From contig NC_132979.1 of assembly GCF_047496725.1 (NCBI RefSeq), forward strand, positions 7,146,501-7,210,500: 64,000 nucleotides of DNA, given 5' to 3'. The position numbers and the translations under genes are program-made. This stretch comes from Anoplolepis gracilipes. Its lineage: Eukaryota; Arthropoda; Insecta; Hymenoptera; Formicidae. Shown one piece after another: positions 1-13,398 of the stretch (position 1 is its first letter; the number at the start of each line of letters is the position of its first letter). The notes beneath the pieces were generated by a model, which made no database searches, was not told the origin of the DNA, and was given only the letters and a program-made list of their open reading frames with translations.

Positions 1-422
1 TCATGCAAAAAAGTTATGTCCAAAATGACAAAAAAAATCTATTATTAAAAAAAACATTCAATGTTTTTGGAATATTCTATACATACGAACACGCGTGTAT
101 ATACATATAATGAATTTATATCTGTAACTTATACTATCATTATCCACATTCATTTTCTTGAAGTCATCCATTGTGAAAAATGGGCTTATAAAATCAAGTC
201 ATTTTTTCATGTGTGATAAAAATATGCTAAAATTGTACTAAATATTGTTTATTCCTTATAATACATTTATACCTCAAATGTGGTATGTTAAACTGCAAAT
301 GTTATAAAAACTGTACAGTCTTACACATCCATAATATCTTTAAACATACAATGTATTACCTAAAAGAAAACATGAATTGTTTGTGAAATAATGAATTTGC
401 ATTATGATGAGTGAATTTCCAA
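1..422 (-). other. 3' flank and 3' UTR of HIRA
   Basis: AT-rich sequence downstream of the HIRA stop codon. On the minus strand an AATAAA at about 253-248 could be the polyadenylation signal, giving a 3' UTR of roughly 175-200 nt. Nothing else was recognised up to the window edge. Confidence 0.5.
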
Positions 423-3400
423 TTAATTCATTTGATTCTTCAATGTCGTCAATTGCTCCGAATACTCGAGGTATAACCTTTGCCAACGCAGATGACTACC
501 AATTACGGCTAATACATCGCCCAAGAGTTTATGCTTTTTTATTCCCTACATTCGACATAAAAAATGAGTTAATTATAAAATATAATTAAAGAAAAATAAT
601 TGATTAATTAAAAATTAATAATATATAATATTACCAAAATTGCAGGTTCCCATATGCTTTTCGAAGCTGATGTGTGACTTGGGCCCAAAAGATCGTCCAA
701 AATTAATCTTAGACGTTTCTCCAAACCATCTAACAAGACATTGTAAAAATGATTCAACAGATAGATTAAGAATTAATAAATAACACACGACACAAATTGC
801 ATGACGCACCTTGCGTTAATAAAAATGACACTAACGCCATGAGCCAATAAACATATTCTTGAGCACTTCCAAGAGCTTTAGATGCGAGCAATTGTTGTTC
901 CAAATAAGAAACCACGCTTGGTGCGCTATGCGGTAGCCGAGGATTTGGCAGGGTATTCCCTGCAGTTCTGAGTAATCCTTCTTGCAGTGATGATAAAGGT
1001 CCTCTAGGAGCTCTATTTCCAGAGGTGCTCAATACATTAAATGACGACCAGCGCCATACAGGATCTTGGCTATCTCCAATTAACAGCCATGTTCCTATAA
1101 CAATATTTAATGATCGTTACAGTCATGCATGAACCAAAAAAAGATAAAATAAACTTACCCATGTCTTTATGATATATGTATGCTCGTGCGTTAGTAAACG
1201 CAACATGAGGCATTCCGTTGTACAATGTGCACGACAATAGAGATGTTCCAGGCGCAGCCAAATGAGCAGCTGAAGTTGAAACAATCATTCTGCATGTATT
1301 TCCTATTTCCCATACACGAACTGCACCACAGCTTGATATCACCATCACCTATTGTATAAATTATTTTACAATTATAAACAAATAATATTATATTGTTTAA
1401 AATCATTATAATTTAATTTCTCATGCAAATTATAGATATACAAAATACATTTACATCAATTGCTAAGTTTTATTTATCCGTGAATATAAAAATTATTTTT
1501 ACATGTTAAATCCAAATTAGCAAGAATTATAAGAATCTGCAAATTTATCTATATATACACGGGGTGTGTTTCTCATATGTACAAGACTATGATTTTATAG
1601 AAAAAATAAAACAATCGGAAATTGAACAAAATACCGCGTTTCCAACAGCGTGAACTTTTGCCAATGGTGCTGGCGGTGCTAATGGCGGTGCTGGCCGGGA
1701 TCCTTTCACGGGATGAAATGTGTGAAGACTTCCATCTTCCAAACCCAAGGCTATCACAGCCGGGGATGCCGCTAACGCCACAGCGCTATATCCTAAGTAG
1801 AGATCCCATGTCGATTCGGAATCTGTGCCTCTGAATACTTGCAAATGAGCTAAGCCCTGACTGTTAGTGACCGTCACAGCATAGTGACCTGCCTGTTGAG
1901 ATAATGAACTGGATGGCTTCAATGGAGGAAGTAACATCTGACCTCCGGCTTTGTCAGATATAAATTTAGGTTTTTTATTCGGTGAAGAGTGATGTATTTT
2001 ATTCGGCGTTGTTTGTTCTTTGCGTTTCAATGTAAGGGAGACTGCCGGAACGTCGACAGGCGCTGATTTTACGGACGACGAGGTAACATTAGGCGCGACA
2101 ACATCGTTGCGTTTCTCTATCACAATTAAACTCTTTGTTTGTACTTTACTTGTGAATGTTGGTGTGCCTAAACTGCTGCTGATATTTGTATCTCTAAAAA
2201 TTCACCAAAAAAATAGATTCAATGCAAGATTAAAGATTAAATTCAAAATCGCGACAAAGTAACTTACGTTGTATCCGCTGGCGGCGGAATAAACATGGGT
2301 GTAATTCTTCTTTTACCATCCGAGGTCCTCGTTTCAATTTGTTTATTAATAGGTCCCTTAACCATAGTGGCCGAACTATTAGTGGTTGGTGGAATGCTTG
2401 GAGCAGATGGCATCTGGAGAGATTGATTCGATACCACCGGTGGCTTCAAATTGAGAAGTTCTGGTGCTTCCATCACCATACAACTTCCTTGAACTAATGG
2501 TTTTCCATACAATCGTTCATGAAGGCTACTCTACAAACACAAAAAAATAAATAACCAATTCTTGAATAATGTGTAAATGTGTAAAAGTAACAAAAGCTGC
2601 ATATGTATAATTACTTGCTCAGCAGGATCCAGAGGTTGCCCTAATTCTTGTTGAGTGAATTCAATAAACACAACACTTCCATCCCAAGAACATGCAGTAA
2701 GGCGAAGACCACATGGTGACCAACTAGCATCTAGCACAGAATGTGTAAACAACTCATGTATTACAACTAAAGGCCTTTTTAATGATGTTAACCATACAGA
2801 TAAAGAACGATCTCGCGATCCTATTGCAACACAGCAATACTGTTGTGGTTTAGAAGAACCTGGCTGCTTCTTCTGTAGAATATTACCATTAAATCTCTAC
2901 AAAGAAAAAAGAAAGAGGAATTGTACAAATATGTATACCATATTCTTCAAATTATAAATCATAATCATTAATTAACAATCTTAAATGTCTCAGTGTTATT
3001 TTAGAGGGAACTATACAGTCAATCTAAGAAATAAATATAAAATATTTTTAATACATACAACACAAGTTACTGCTTTTCTATGTCCAACAAAGTCTTTATC
3101 TTGTGTCCAACCATCTCTTTCTATTATTTGTGCTGTAGGTCCTCCTCCATTCATTGCATGAGCAGATACTAAATACTGACCATCAGGACTCCAAGAAAGT
3201 CTTAAGACATGAGTCGTTCCACCACATTCGTCAAAAGGCTCAGATATTAACGCTGCTTCCGTCCAATCTGTAGTTCGCCACACCCTCAATGTTTTGTCGT
3301 CAGATTGAGATGCCAAGTATTTTCCCACAGGATCCCAAGTAATTCCTTTTACAAAACCTGTATGACCCTTTAATACAGCAACGACTGCAGGAAATTTTGA

Positions 3401-4205
3401 AGCATCCCATACTATCACACTGTTATCCACCGAAGCTGAAGCCAGCCATGGACTGTGTGGTGCCCATGCAAGATCTAACACATCAGCTTCATGCGAACGT
3501 AAAGTTGCAATGCATCTCCAAGCTTCCACGCTGGCTTTTCCACCAAAAAGAGAACTTCCACCTGATCCTGATAATCTCCAAATCATAATGAGTTTATCTA
3601 CACCACCTGATGCCAATAATCCACTATTGCTCCATCTCACACAATTTACACAGGCTATATGCAAAAATTAAAATATATAACTTTTATATATACATACATG
3701 TCAATTTATAATATATAGAAAATAAATTTTTACCTAGATGATTATCTAATTGGCAAAGCATTTTTGGAACATTAGAATCCATTTCAGCAGTCTCATCAAC
3801 TACTGGTTCCATGTTCCATATAACAACCCTTCCAGAATCACCACCTAATATTTGAATATAATCATAGACAAAGAATAAGAACACAATTTTGATAACATTA
3901 TTACTTTAATGTTACCACTATATTATTTTTATTTTAACTTAGCAAATATATATTATTTACAATAAAAAATAAACTAATATTATTAAAAAAAAGAATATAT
4001 ATATATATAAAAGAGATACCTTGACCACCAGTTGCAAATCTTCTCCCATCAGGATGTATATCAATGGAAAATATTGGATATCCTGAAAAAAAAATTAATA
4101 TTAGATCTTTCGAGAAAGAATTATAACTATTCCAAATATCGTATAAGTGCACAACAAACTTTACGAACCATCATGAGTAACCCAATTCGGTTTGACTAGC
4201 TTCAT
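423..4205 (-). CDS. HIRA: HIRA, histone H3.3 chaperone subunit (11 coding exons, 867 aa)
   Basis: HIRA is the scaffold of the HIRA/UBN/CABIN1 complex, which deposits histone H3.3 outside replication together with ASF1, in the nucleus. Coding exons, 5' to 3': 4205-4169, 4082-4020, 3844-3734, 3654-3059, 2896-2615, 2530-2268, 2193-1635, 1348-1159, 1094-810, 729-635 and 545-423. All have GT-AG boundaries with matching phase, and the total is 2,604 nt. It begins MKLVKPNWVTHDGYPIFSID, as in other HIRA proteins. Residues 1 to about 360 form WD40 repeats. Residues 433-441 (SDGKRRITP) are the B-domain motif that binds ASF1. The C-terminal HIRA domain covers about residues 550-860, with a WDLYLGYSAVALAAS stretch and LEDGSLHTF. 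Vertebrate and fly homologues are somewhat over 1,000 aa, so the linker after the B domain is short here. CCDC93 lies upstream on the same strand. The start codon is the first Met matching the conserved N-terminus. Confidence 0.95.
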
Positions 4206-4439
4206 TTTCTTCTATCGTTCCAGAGAGACTACGTAATTGTTCCACAATTCGATAAAAAATTCCTAAATTTCGTTACATCTTATAAAGGTTCAGATTTATA
4301 ATAATTCCCATAAAAAGAAAACATGTTTCTCCGGCATAATTTAAAAATTTGCACAAAGCATAACCTTGATGACACAATCGTATACTTTAAGGCTGTCACA
4401 CACGAAAGAGAAAGATGTTTTTTCATTGTAAGACACTAG

Positions 4440-4468
4440 CGCCAGCTAAATCCATTTTAGAGCTGGCG
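4440..4468. repeat. Perfect 8-bp inverted repeat upstream of HIRA
   Basis: CGCCAGCT at 4440-4447 pairs with AGCTGGCG at 4461-4468 around a 13-nt loop, in an otherwise AT-rich stretch about 240 bp upstream of the HIRA start codon. It could be a dimeric protein-binding site in the HIRA promoter, or chance. Confidence 0.4.
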
Positions 4469-4721
4469 AAACTACATGGACAGATGCCAGATCTATTTTC
4501 GGTAGAAAAACAACGGGTTGATCTTTTTCAGGCTTATTTTCTTTAGTACAATATTTCAATTATATCTTTATATATTATCATATATAATTCAATTATACAT
4601 ATTTATATAAATTATTATAAATTATAATAGTACTGAAGTTTACTTGCAGATATAAGGATGAGATATAGACAGATATACATGTACACATGCCTATGTAGCA
4701 AAAATTGTGTAACATATATTT

Positions 4722-4725
<4 letters not shown>

Positions 4726-4761
<36 letters not shown>
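4726..4761. repeat. (TA)n microsatellite
   Basis: An uninterrupted AT dinucleotide run of about 36 bp next to the CCDC93 3' end. Confidence 0.95.
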
Positions 4762-4772
<11 letters not shown>

Positions 4773-4848
4773 ATATATATATAATGTTATGCTATAAGAG
4801 TTTGCAAATAGTTGTCAATCTGATTCCCACTTTAGAAATAAAAACAAC

Positions 4849-7800
4849 TTATGGACCACGAAGTTGAGCTAGCAAAGCTTCATTCTTGCGACATTCAATA
4901 GTGAGCTGTCTGACTGCCGCAACGTATTTACGTTGTTGCTCTACAAGAACGACAAGTTGTCGACTGAGCGCATCTCGCCGGTTTTTTTCATCAGTACAGC
5001 GTTTTTCTACCTAAATAAAAAATTAGATTTTCTTATTAACATTAACTTAATTCATTACATTAAATAAAATAATCTAAAAAAATTAGAATGCACATCATAA
5101 TTTAGAGGCATATAGTATTTGTAGGTAAATAAATATTCAGTTAACTTAGATTAACAAAATTTGTTGATTCTGATGAAAGTAAAATAGAAAGAAAAAAATT
5201 TTTTTTTTCTTTATTCTTAAACTGGAATATTTATATCTAGTGAGTAATATTCTATATATTCCATGTCTTTTATCTCGACACAAAGAAATCATAATTTTGT
5301 ATCATATACAAATTTATACATATATAAATCTAACTTAAATATTCATTTTTATATATTCTTTATTTTCATTAAATTTAATTTTAAAGTATTTTTATTATTG
5401 TGAATATACTATATGTCAAATTATTCAATTTTTTTCTAAATAATTTTGTGTTTTGTATATTACCATTGTTTTATTGCGTTTCACTCCAACAACTATTGTT
5501 TCAAATTGTTTCAGGAATTGTTCCTTGCCACTTGATGATGCCATGGCTCTATTATAAAATATATACATTGTTAATATTGATTATGTTAATATTGATTATC
5601 AATACTATATAATATTTAATTTAATACCATTAACATTTATGATACATACTCATTATAGTTATCTTGAATAGAATTTAGCAATGATAATTCCTTACTTATA
5701 TACAGTTTTGTATCATCAAGAGTATTATATAATGTATAATATTGTTTAGTTTCTTTGTGCTTGGCTGAAACTGCAATAATTTTTTAAGTAGAATTTTTCG
5801 AAATTAATTTTATTGGCTTAGTTTTATATCGCAATGTATTAATTATATGTTCATGGATTAAAATAAATCTATTAACCTTGATTATAAAGTTCCATAAAGC
5901 GTCGCTGATATTGCGTCAACTCAGAACGTCCTGGAACATCATCCATTTGTCTCATCAAAGATGCAATAATCCTATTCTTTTTAGCCAATTGTAATCGCAT
6001 TCGTATTACAGCCTCTTTTTGTTCTTTATATTCTTTGACACAATCTTCTTCCTCTGCTGGAGCATCATCTTCAACTTCTTGTAACATATCTCGAAAAAGA
6101 TTTAGGTCCGATTTGCATTGCTCTCGGAAATGATGTTCTTGTTCTTTCAATCCATCGTGTACAGAGAGAAGTTCCACTAATCGTTTAAAAATACTGAAAA
6201 AAAAAATATTTTGTATAATAAATATAAAAAATTATTAAAATATCTTAAATACATGAATGTATAATTTAATTAATAATTAGTCATAATTTTATTACTCTTA
6301 GATACCTATCATTATCATTAATTCCAGTTTCTTGGATTTTTTTAAACGAATTCTCAATAGCTTCTCTTTTTGCACGGTATTCTTTTATTTTTTCTATTGT
6401 TTCTGTGAGTTTATTTAATAAACCATCTCTCTCCTTTGTTAACTTACAGATTCTAGATTGCAATGTTGCTTTTTGTTTGTGTAATGCAGCCAAAGCATGT
6501 AACAGATCAGTTGTAACACTATCCTATAAAAATATAAATAAAATCATAAATATACTTTATACTTCAATTATACCACATAAAAATATCACGCGCGTTCTAT
6601 ACAAAAATTTACCTCTGTTTTAGAAATAGACATAGCTGCATATTTTTCTGTCACTTTGGCAATTTCTTGTGCTTGTATATCAACAATGTTTCCAACTGTA
6701 TTTACACTTAAACGCATCTGAATTAAAATAAGATTAAATTAATAATTAAAAGTAAAATAAAAATATAATTATTTCAATTTTTGAATATGACTCAATTTGG
6801 AATAATAATAATATTTTTCATGTTTTTGAATAAAGAACCATTACATTTTTTCAAATTTATGCTATGGCTAAGAAATATAAACATATATGTATTGTGCACT
6901 TAGTAAAGTTTTTAATTTAAAAATTATTTTGCTATTTAAATATATCTAAAATAAATTGTCATTTAAAACAAGCTTAAAACTTCTAATATATATTAAATTT
7001 TACATACCGAATTGTCTTCTATGATGGCTAAAGCAGCAGTAATCTGTTCAGTAGTGTTCTATAAAAAAAACAGTAACATTATTGTGTTAATCTTTCTAAT
7101 AATAATACTAATAAATAAATAAATTTAAAAATAATAAAATTCATACCTTTTCATTTTTATTATTTAATTCGTGTTTCGAACTGTTGCTTTTAGAGTCTGT
7201 CAATAATGATGTTATAGATGAAGTTTTAATAGCATCAAAAGGTGCTTCATATTCCAATACTGTTCCAATAAATCTGCTTGATTCGTCTTTGATAAAACCT
7301 TCTTTTTGTTTATATAAACGTCGTGGCTCATAGGCTTTCTATCATAAATATAAAATTATATATATTAGTTATAAATCTAATGTTTCTTAAAGAAATGTAA
7401 AATTATATATATATATTAGTCATACATCTGTATGTTTTTAGAAGTAAATCACACCTTGACTAAATGTAAATTTTTAATGACAATTTTGTTAGTTGTTGCT
7501 CCACTCTCGAAATTTTCGCTAAATGAATGCTTCTTATTGAATTGATTCAATGCAAAGCCTCTCACAAAACCTGCCATTTCTTGCCGCATTTCCATAGAAC
7601 GCTTTACTAACCACTGAATAACTGGGAATATATGAATACAGTCTAAACCTTGTATTTGATGTGGCTCTATTCGATATGGACAGTTCATTTTGGGGAGCAT
7701 GGCTACAATTTTTTCTGTCAAAGAGCTGTAACATATTTCACGAGATAGATAAAAGTTGTTTTTAAATAGAATTTCTATATAAAATAAATGTAATTTTATA

Positions 7801-9267
7801 CATCTCTTTATACGTCTCTTATGCATTAATAGAAATAAAAGTAAAAATATTTTTAAATATATATACATACATTTTTTGACCAATGGTAAGATTCTCTTGG
7901 AAAAGTAAATCCACATCTACATCAAAGTTGCATGATTTTATACACCAAGTCATTCCACCGATAACCTATGCCAATATATTATTTGAGAAGCTGTATATAA
8001 AGTGAAGAAAAAAAATTTAAATAATTCACAAACCTTATCAAAATTTGATAAACCTTTTATCCGTGCTCTAAAGTAACCTGCTGCAACGAGTAAGTCAATA
8101 ATCTCTTGAAATTTAGTGGTTTGTTCCTCATCTTCTCGTACATCAGCCTGAAAAGAGAGATCATCATCATTGACCATTTAAATAAGTATAATTCAACATT
8201 TTATTATTTTATTTGACACATGAAAAGAAAAATTATAGATTAAGAACAAATTATATAGTTAAAAATTTTGCTACAATTGAATAATCAACTATTTTAATTT
8301 GATTACTTTTGATCAAAACAATTCAATTAGTAAAATTGCCTACAACAAAAAATAGTATTTTGAAAAATTTTTTAACTCATTTTTATAATAACAAAATATA
8401 ATCAAATTAAAATATGATGATTAATTAAATAAAGTTTAAGATCAGTTTCTTGCTGCATGTGGCTTAAAAGTCATTTAGATTAAAATAAAATGTTTGTTGG
8501 AAATAAGTGTTTTTAACATTAGTATAGAATTTTTCTTTTTATAGAGTTACTTTTTAAAGTTTTCTTTTATATATCTATATTTCTTCTATATTTTATATCT
8601 ATATTTTTTATACATTTCTGTAAAATATATATAATATACAAACTATATATATATATATATATATGAAATATAAATATTTTTCTATATAATATTTATTATT
8701 TCTTCTTATTATTTCTCATGATTATAATACGCATATGTATGTATCCATCTATATACATACTTGTAATATCATAAATAAACTAAAATAAATAAATACAGCA
8801 TATCTCTATCTTACACTTAAAAAGATGTGAAATAAACGAATTTTTGTAAAAATCTAAGATAACAATATTAATATTTGTCAATTTATTGGTGAATCAAATA
8901 GAACTGATCTAAACAAACCATAAATTACCTATGTAATGAGTATATATATACTCATTTATTTTTGTTATCACAGTGTAAAAAAATATTTTATTGTTAATGG
9001 AAAAATTTATCAAAGCTATACAATAAATATATAATATAGAATACAGAAAATATATGTATTCAAAAATTGATACAATATGCAGCTGTGGACATGTATTTAA
9101 TATTCTAATTTTAATATCAAATCTTTAGAGTTAACATAAATTTTCATAGCACTTAATTAATTTAATAAATATGTATATATCTTGCATACCTCCGTACTTT
9201 CAGAAGTTCTCGATAATCTTTTCGGTACATCATTCAACATATTACGATCCTTCACAGTTGCTGCCAT
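4849..9267 (-). CDS. CCDC93: CCDC93, CCC-complex endosomal recycling subunit (12 coding exons, 602 aa)
   Basis: CCDC93 pairs with CCDC22 and COMMD proteins in the CCC complex, which works with WASH and Retriever in endosome-to-surface recycling. Coding exons: 9267-9190, 8147-8034, 7965-7871, 7725-7455, 7338-7147, 7058-7008, 6717-6613, 6523-6306, 6193-5877, 5770-5650, 5548-5464 and 5010-4849. All boundaries are GT-AG, phases agree, and the total is 1,809 nt. Residues 38 to about 160 form the N-terminal calponin-homology-like domain, containing LLVAAGYFRARIKGLSNFDK and EPHQIQGLDCIHIFPVIQWL, both highly conserved in the family. The remainder, from about residue 270, is charged coiled coil and includes DDVPGRSELTQYQRRFMELY. 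The human protein is about 630 aa, so this is full length. Intron 1 (8148-9189) is 1,042 bp of AT-rich sequence with no recognisable content. The gene lies head-to-head with flotillin-2. Confidence 0.95.
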
Positions 9268-9753
9268 AGACTTCTTATATATTACTAGACTGTATTAGAC
9301 AGCTGACAGCTGACTCCCCTTGTTCTTTATAACTGCACTGATATGTATTATTTTAGTACAGAATTTTACTTGTCGGCGCGAGTACTGTCAGAAGAAACAA
9401 AGAGAAAAATATAAAGAGAGCACATCTATACAAATTCTATGATTCCAGTGCGTTTGTGGAATTTAGTGATTTCACGTGACGTTTCTTGGGGACTTTCCGT
9501 AGCCGTAAACAATTTCCAACAGTGGCCTTCGCTGATCTTAATCCTGCGACATTTGACACAGTTTATTATATGTTATTAATGATTAGCCGGGCGTTTTAAA
9601 ATAATTTCGTATTAAATTACGTCACAGTGCTCCGCGTCGTTTACGCTCAGTGTTATCGATATCCACACCCAGTGCCATCCGTTTTCTCCGTGCCAGTTTG
9701 TTGTCACCGTCTTTCATTACGTTACATTAGAGGTAGAGAGGTTATTTTTGGCG
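9268..9753. promoter_or_regulatory. Shared head-to-head promoter of CCDC93 and flotillin-2
   Basis: Only 486 bp separate the two divergent start codons, and the stretch is visibly richer in GC and CpG than its flanks. It holds an initiator-like CTCAGTG at about 9647-9653, directly followed by a DRE palindrome, and no clear TATA box. This fits a broad bidirectional housekeeping promoter. Promoter activity is inferred from position and motifs. Confidence 0.65.
9654..9661. promoter_or_regulatory. DRE-like palindrome TATCGATA
   Basis: A perfect TATCGATA lies about 93 bp upstream of the flotillin-2 start codon and next to an initiator-like CTCAGTG. In flies this DRE core is bound by DREF and marks housekeeping core promoters; its use here is inferred. 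Confidence 0.5.
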
Positions 9754-9802
9754 ATGGGAAACGTTCACACTTGCGGCCCGAATGAAGCTCTTGTGGTATC
9801 GG
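9754..9802 (+). CDS. Flo2: Flotillin-2, first coding exon (partial gene)
   Basis: The exon encodes MGNVHTCGPNEALVVS plus the first base of a Gly codon, and ends at a strong GTAAGT donor. This is the flotillin-2 (reggie-1) N-terminus, normally MGNxHTxGPNEALVVSGG. Flotillin-2 forms heteromers with flotillin-1 on the inner face of lipid-raft membranes. Gly2 is the expected N-myristoylation site. The Cys at position 7 differs from the vertebrate palmitoylated Cys4 and could serve the same anchoring role. Flotillin-1 lacks the MGN start, which favours flotillin-2. The next exon should encode a CCGSD-like segment followed by GGWAWAWW; no such exon was found on the plus strand here, so intron 1 appears to continue past the window edge. 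Confidence 0.85.
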
Positions 9803-12800
9803 GTAAGTGACTTTTTTTTAAATTTCCTGATGGGCATTAGCCTATGCATTATCTCAAATATTACGACGTGTAATTTTCAAGCTGTTTTCTTGCTTGACGT
9901 ATTGGCAACGTCACTAGGTCGCCTTACAGTGACGATTGGTTAATTGGTTGATGCTCGGAAAACAGTTCAAGTCCATACCAAAATGTTAATAAAACGTTTG
10001 AAATCTTATATCTGAATCCGATGATTAAATTTACAATAGTATACATATGAAATATGGGCAACAGTACAGTTACAATACAATACAAATACTTATAATATTG
10101 ATAATTACAATATAAGTAATGACAAGACAATACAATTTTACTGTATAGATTATGAAAGTTTCTTTGCAAATTAAAATAAATAAATGTATAAGGATAAAGA
10201 AAAAGTCTTACTATAATAATATATCCTAAAAGAAACATATCTGAAATGAGAAAAATCTTATATGAAACAAAAATCAGTAAACATTGTTCAGATTGTTTTC
10301 TGATCATTTTCCAGCATATTTAAGTAAACAACTATTGTAAACAATTATTAATCAATTATTTTTATTTAGTTTTACCATTTGTAATTATATATACATTATT
10401 TTTATCACTGTTGATTTGGTTATGCATAGTAATCTGATAGTATGTTGTTGATTTGTTCATATATACATAGAAACTTAATAGTACAACACGCAATATAATA
10501 TATAATAATATATTTTTATACAAAGAAATACTGAACTATATATAAAACAAGTTTGTGAAATATTTATCGAGAATATCTTATCTTTATTTAACACAGAGAA
10601 ACCTAACCTTACGCTTACATATTTCTATTAATTTAATTTAGCAACATCAATTATTACTATTAAGAAATAGTTGAACAAATAATGAAACTAAATAAAATAG
10701 GATATTAGTAATTATTTATTCGTGTAATTTACTTAAATTAAGCAAAATTTTACATTTGTCGTCAACTGAGTTAGCATTTGGAGTAAGTAGCCAAAGCTTT
10801 GAAAATTAAACAGATTAAATCGCAAAGGATTAATAATTTATTATATACATATATATTTTGACTTTTTTTAGACATTTTTATCATATTATTTTTAGAATTA
10901 AAATAGAGCCATAAATACTGTGCTATTGAATAATCTCTTGAAAGTGCTTTTATTGTAAATTACCTATGTGTTTTGATTGATAGCTATCAAAGAGACAAAA
11001 TTATTCCAATTGAGAGAAATATCAATTTTTCTATTTACTTTCCATTATTGTTATAATATTCTGTTGTATGTGCTTAGTAAATATATAATTATTAAAAGAA
11101 TATGATATATATTTGATAATAATTCTCTCAAACAAACATTAGCATTTAAAAAAGGAATCCAACACATACAAATGTAATTTATTGAAAACTCTTAAGGTGA
11201 TATTAATTATATACATATATATAAGCTTAGCTTACAAGAAACAACTGGGGGGAGCAAGGGGGGAGATAGTTAATTGAAGAGATTAGCTGTGTTAATACAC
11301 TAGATCAATTTGACATATTCAATGATATTCGATGATGTTACTTGATATATACATGAACCTATAGATCTTTGATAAATAATTTTATGGTAATTAATATTTA
11401 TCAAATTCAATTTTGATAAATTTTCAATTTGTCAAATTTCAATTAATATTTACTATTCAAAAAATACTTAAATTTATATTTAATATTTAATTAATACTTT
11501 CAATTAATATTTATCAAATTGGAAAGAATGTTGTCAAAATTCTAAAAACAAGATAATGTATAAGATATATGTTTGATAGCAGTATATAAAAAATAAAAAT
11601 TATAAAATAATAATGAATTAATTATATTTTACGCAATTTTATCTCGATAAAACAGCTATATGGTTCTTTAAGAGTTTTAAAGCTAATTTTAAATATGTGA
11701 CCTTTATCTTTATTTACATAGACATATAAGATTAATAAAACATTTTACAAGAGAATCAAACGTATTCTTTCTATAGTTTATGCTAATTAATATCTCATTC
11801 TAATTATTGTAATTACCCATTATTCATAACAAGCATACAGTAATGTGCGCGCCTGCGTGCATCTGCGTGTATGTGTATGTGCGTGTGCGCGCGTAAGTTG
11901 TCTTTTGCACCTGTTTCACAGAAATTAATAGGCGTGAAAAAAAAATAATTTATCTCCTCACTTACGTCACAACTTACATCGCCAATAAACAACAATATTA
12001 TTTGTGCTGAATGAAATGATTCACATCAAAAGATACTTATTATACTTTTTTTATAATACTATTTTTTTGTCGCTTACTTTTAATTCACTAATTTATTTGA
12101 ATACTTCGCTATACGACAGGCAAAGTGAGATGACACGTGGACGTGGAAGGTTTCCATCGCAATTACCCAGTTGCGTCACTGACGGGGACGATCGATGCGT
12201 TTGATCGTATCAAACAAATATCCTTGAGCACTTATTGCAGTTATTTGTCCATGAATTAACATTGACATTATTACAGTTATATTCATTTTATTATGATCAT
12301 TGACGTTACTAATAACCTGTGAAAAAAAATTAGTCAATTGACTTTATACTCTGGATGTGTGTTAATAAAATAATAGAAAAATAAAATTTTTCTTCCTATG
12401 AAGAAGAATTTCTACAAAAAAAATTAATTTGATAAACAAATAATTACTCGAGAAAAGTTATTGACCCATAATTTATCAGAAATGAGTTTTTTCGATATAT
12501 ATTTATTAGAAGTAAAAATAATAAATCAAAATTACTTTAGCTTGTGACAACAACACGTATTTATTTATAGACTGATTAAACAATTTAACAAAAAAAAGAA
12601 GAGAGAGAGAGAGAGAGTGTGTGTGTGTACTTATTTCCTCCAGTTTTTTTGACGCTGAATATGATTTGCCTTTTAAATTGCACCATGATATCACAATATT
12701 GAAAAATTTGTGATTAAAGTTGCAAATAAAGGGCTATTTTAATTATAACTACGATATATGATGTGTTGAAGAAGTTTTATTACAATCAATATTAAGTAGG

Positions 12801-13160
12801 TTATTAACAATTGTAACTCTTAAAAGAAGTTTGTTGATTAACAAAATATTTATAATTAACAATTATATAATTATATTAATAATTAATAACATTTATAATT
12901 ATGTTTATTGCATTATGAAAATTGCTGAACTATGAATTAGATAATTGAGGATTTATCAAATATTTTTTAATATATTTATTCTAAACTTAAATTATCTATT
13001 AGTGGTTTGGATTTTTAGATCCCTAACAATAAATTATATTATATTATTATAATATTTTAATATCATAATATTACTTATATATAATATTATTTTCATATAA
13101 TTGAAACACTTTATTTTAATTCAAGATATGAAATTATAATCTAAGTAATTTGATACGTTT
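9803..13160. other. AT-rich intronic sequence, no gene seen
   Basis: No credible coding exon or RNA gene was recognised. Short open frames here are low-complexity AT translations. A compound GA/GT microsatellite occupies about 12599-12628, and a CpG-containing purine-pyrimidine stretch lies near 11838-11895. Confidence 0.6.
12599..12628. repeat. (GA)n(GT)n compound microsatellite
   Basis: A GA run changes into a GT run over about 30 bp. Confidence 0.9.
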
Positions 13161-13164
13161 TTAA

Positions 13165-13394
13165 GGAGGTTAATCAGTTATATTAAAAAAAGAATTATAT
13201 CAAAAATATTTCATTATACTTATAATCTCACAAATATTTCATACATTTATACATCACATAATTAAATATTATACAAAAAACTTAATTTTTTTAATTGAAT
13301 ATTTTTAATTAGATTCTAATTTGTAATAAAAAAATTACGTGTACTTAACATAAACATTTCTTTCTTATTGCTCCTGCAAAACTGATCAACCTCC
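13165..13394. mobile_element. MITE with TTAA target duplication (piggyBac-type)
   Basis: A 230-bp element has inverted ends GGAGGTTAATCAGTT and AACTGATCAACCTCC (one mismatch). It is flanked by TTAA at 13161-13164 and 13395-13398. TTAA duplications are the hallmark of piggyBac-type transposition. The interior is AT-rich and non-coding. The ends do not begin with the usual piggyBac CCY, so the family assignment rests on the TTAA alone. Confidence 0.65.
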
Positions 13395-13398
13395 TTAA

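Larger units (their letters stand above)
4206..4848. promoter_or_regulatory. Spacer between CCDC93 3' end and HIRA start
   Basis: This 643-bp spacer must hold the HIRA promoter and the CCDC93 3' UTR. A minus-strand AATAAA at 4725-4720 is a good CCDC93 polyadenylation signal, about 125 nt after the stop. A (TA)n tract occupies 4726-4761. No TATA box was evident for HIRA, as expected for a housekeeping gene. Confidence 0.5.

Noticed and set aside
7449..7916. 155-codon minus frame in CCDC93 as one exon
   Set aside because: Its first part is intron. A splice acceptor at 7726 and phase show that the true exon is 7725-7455.
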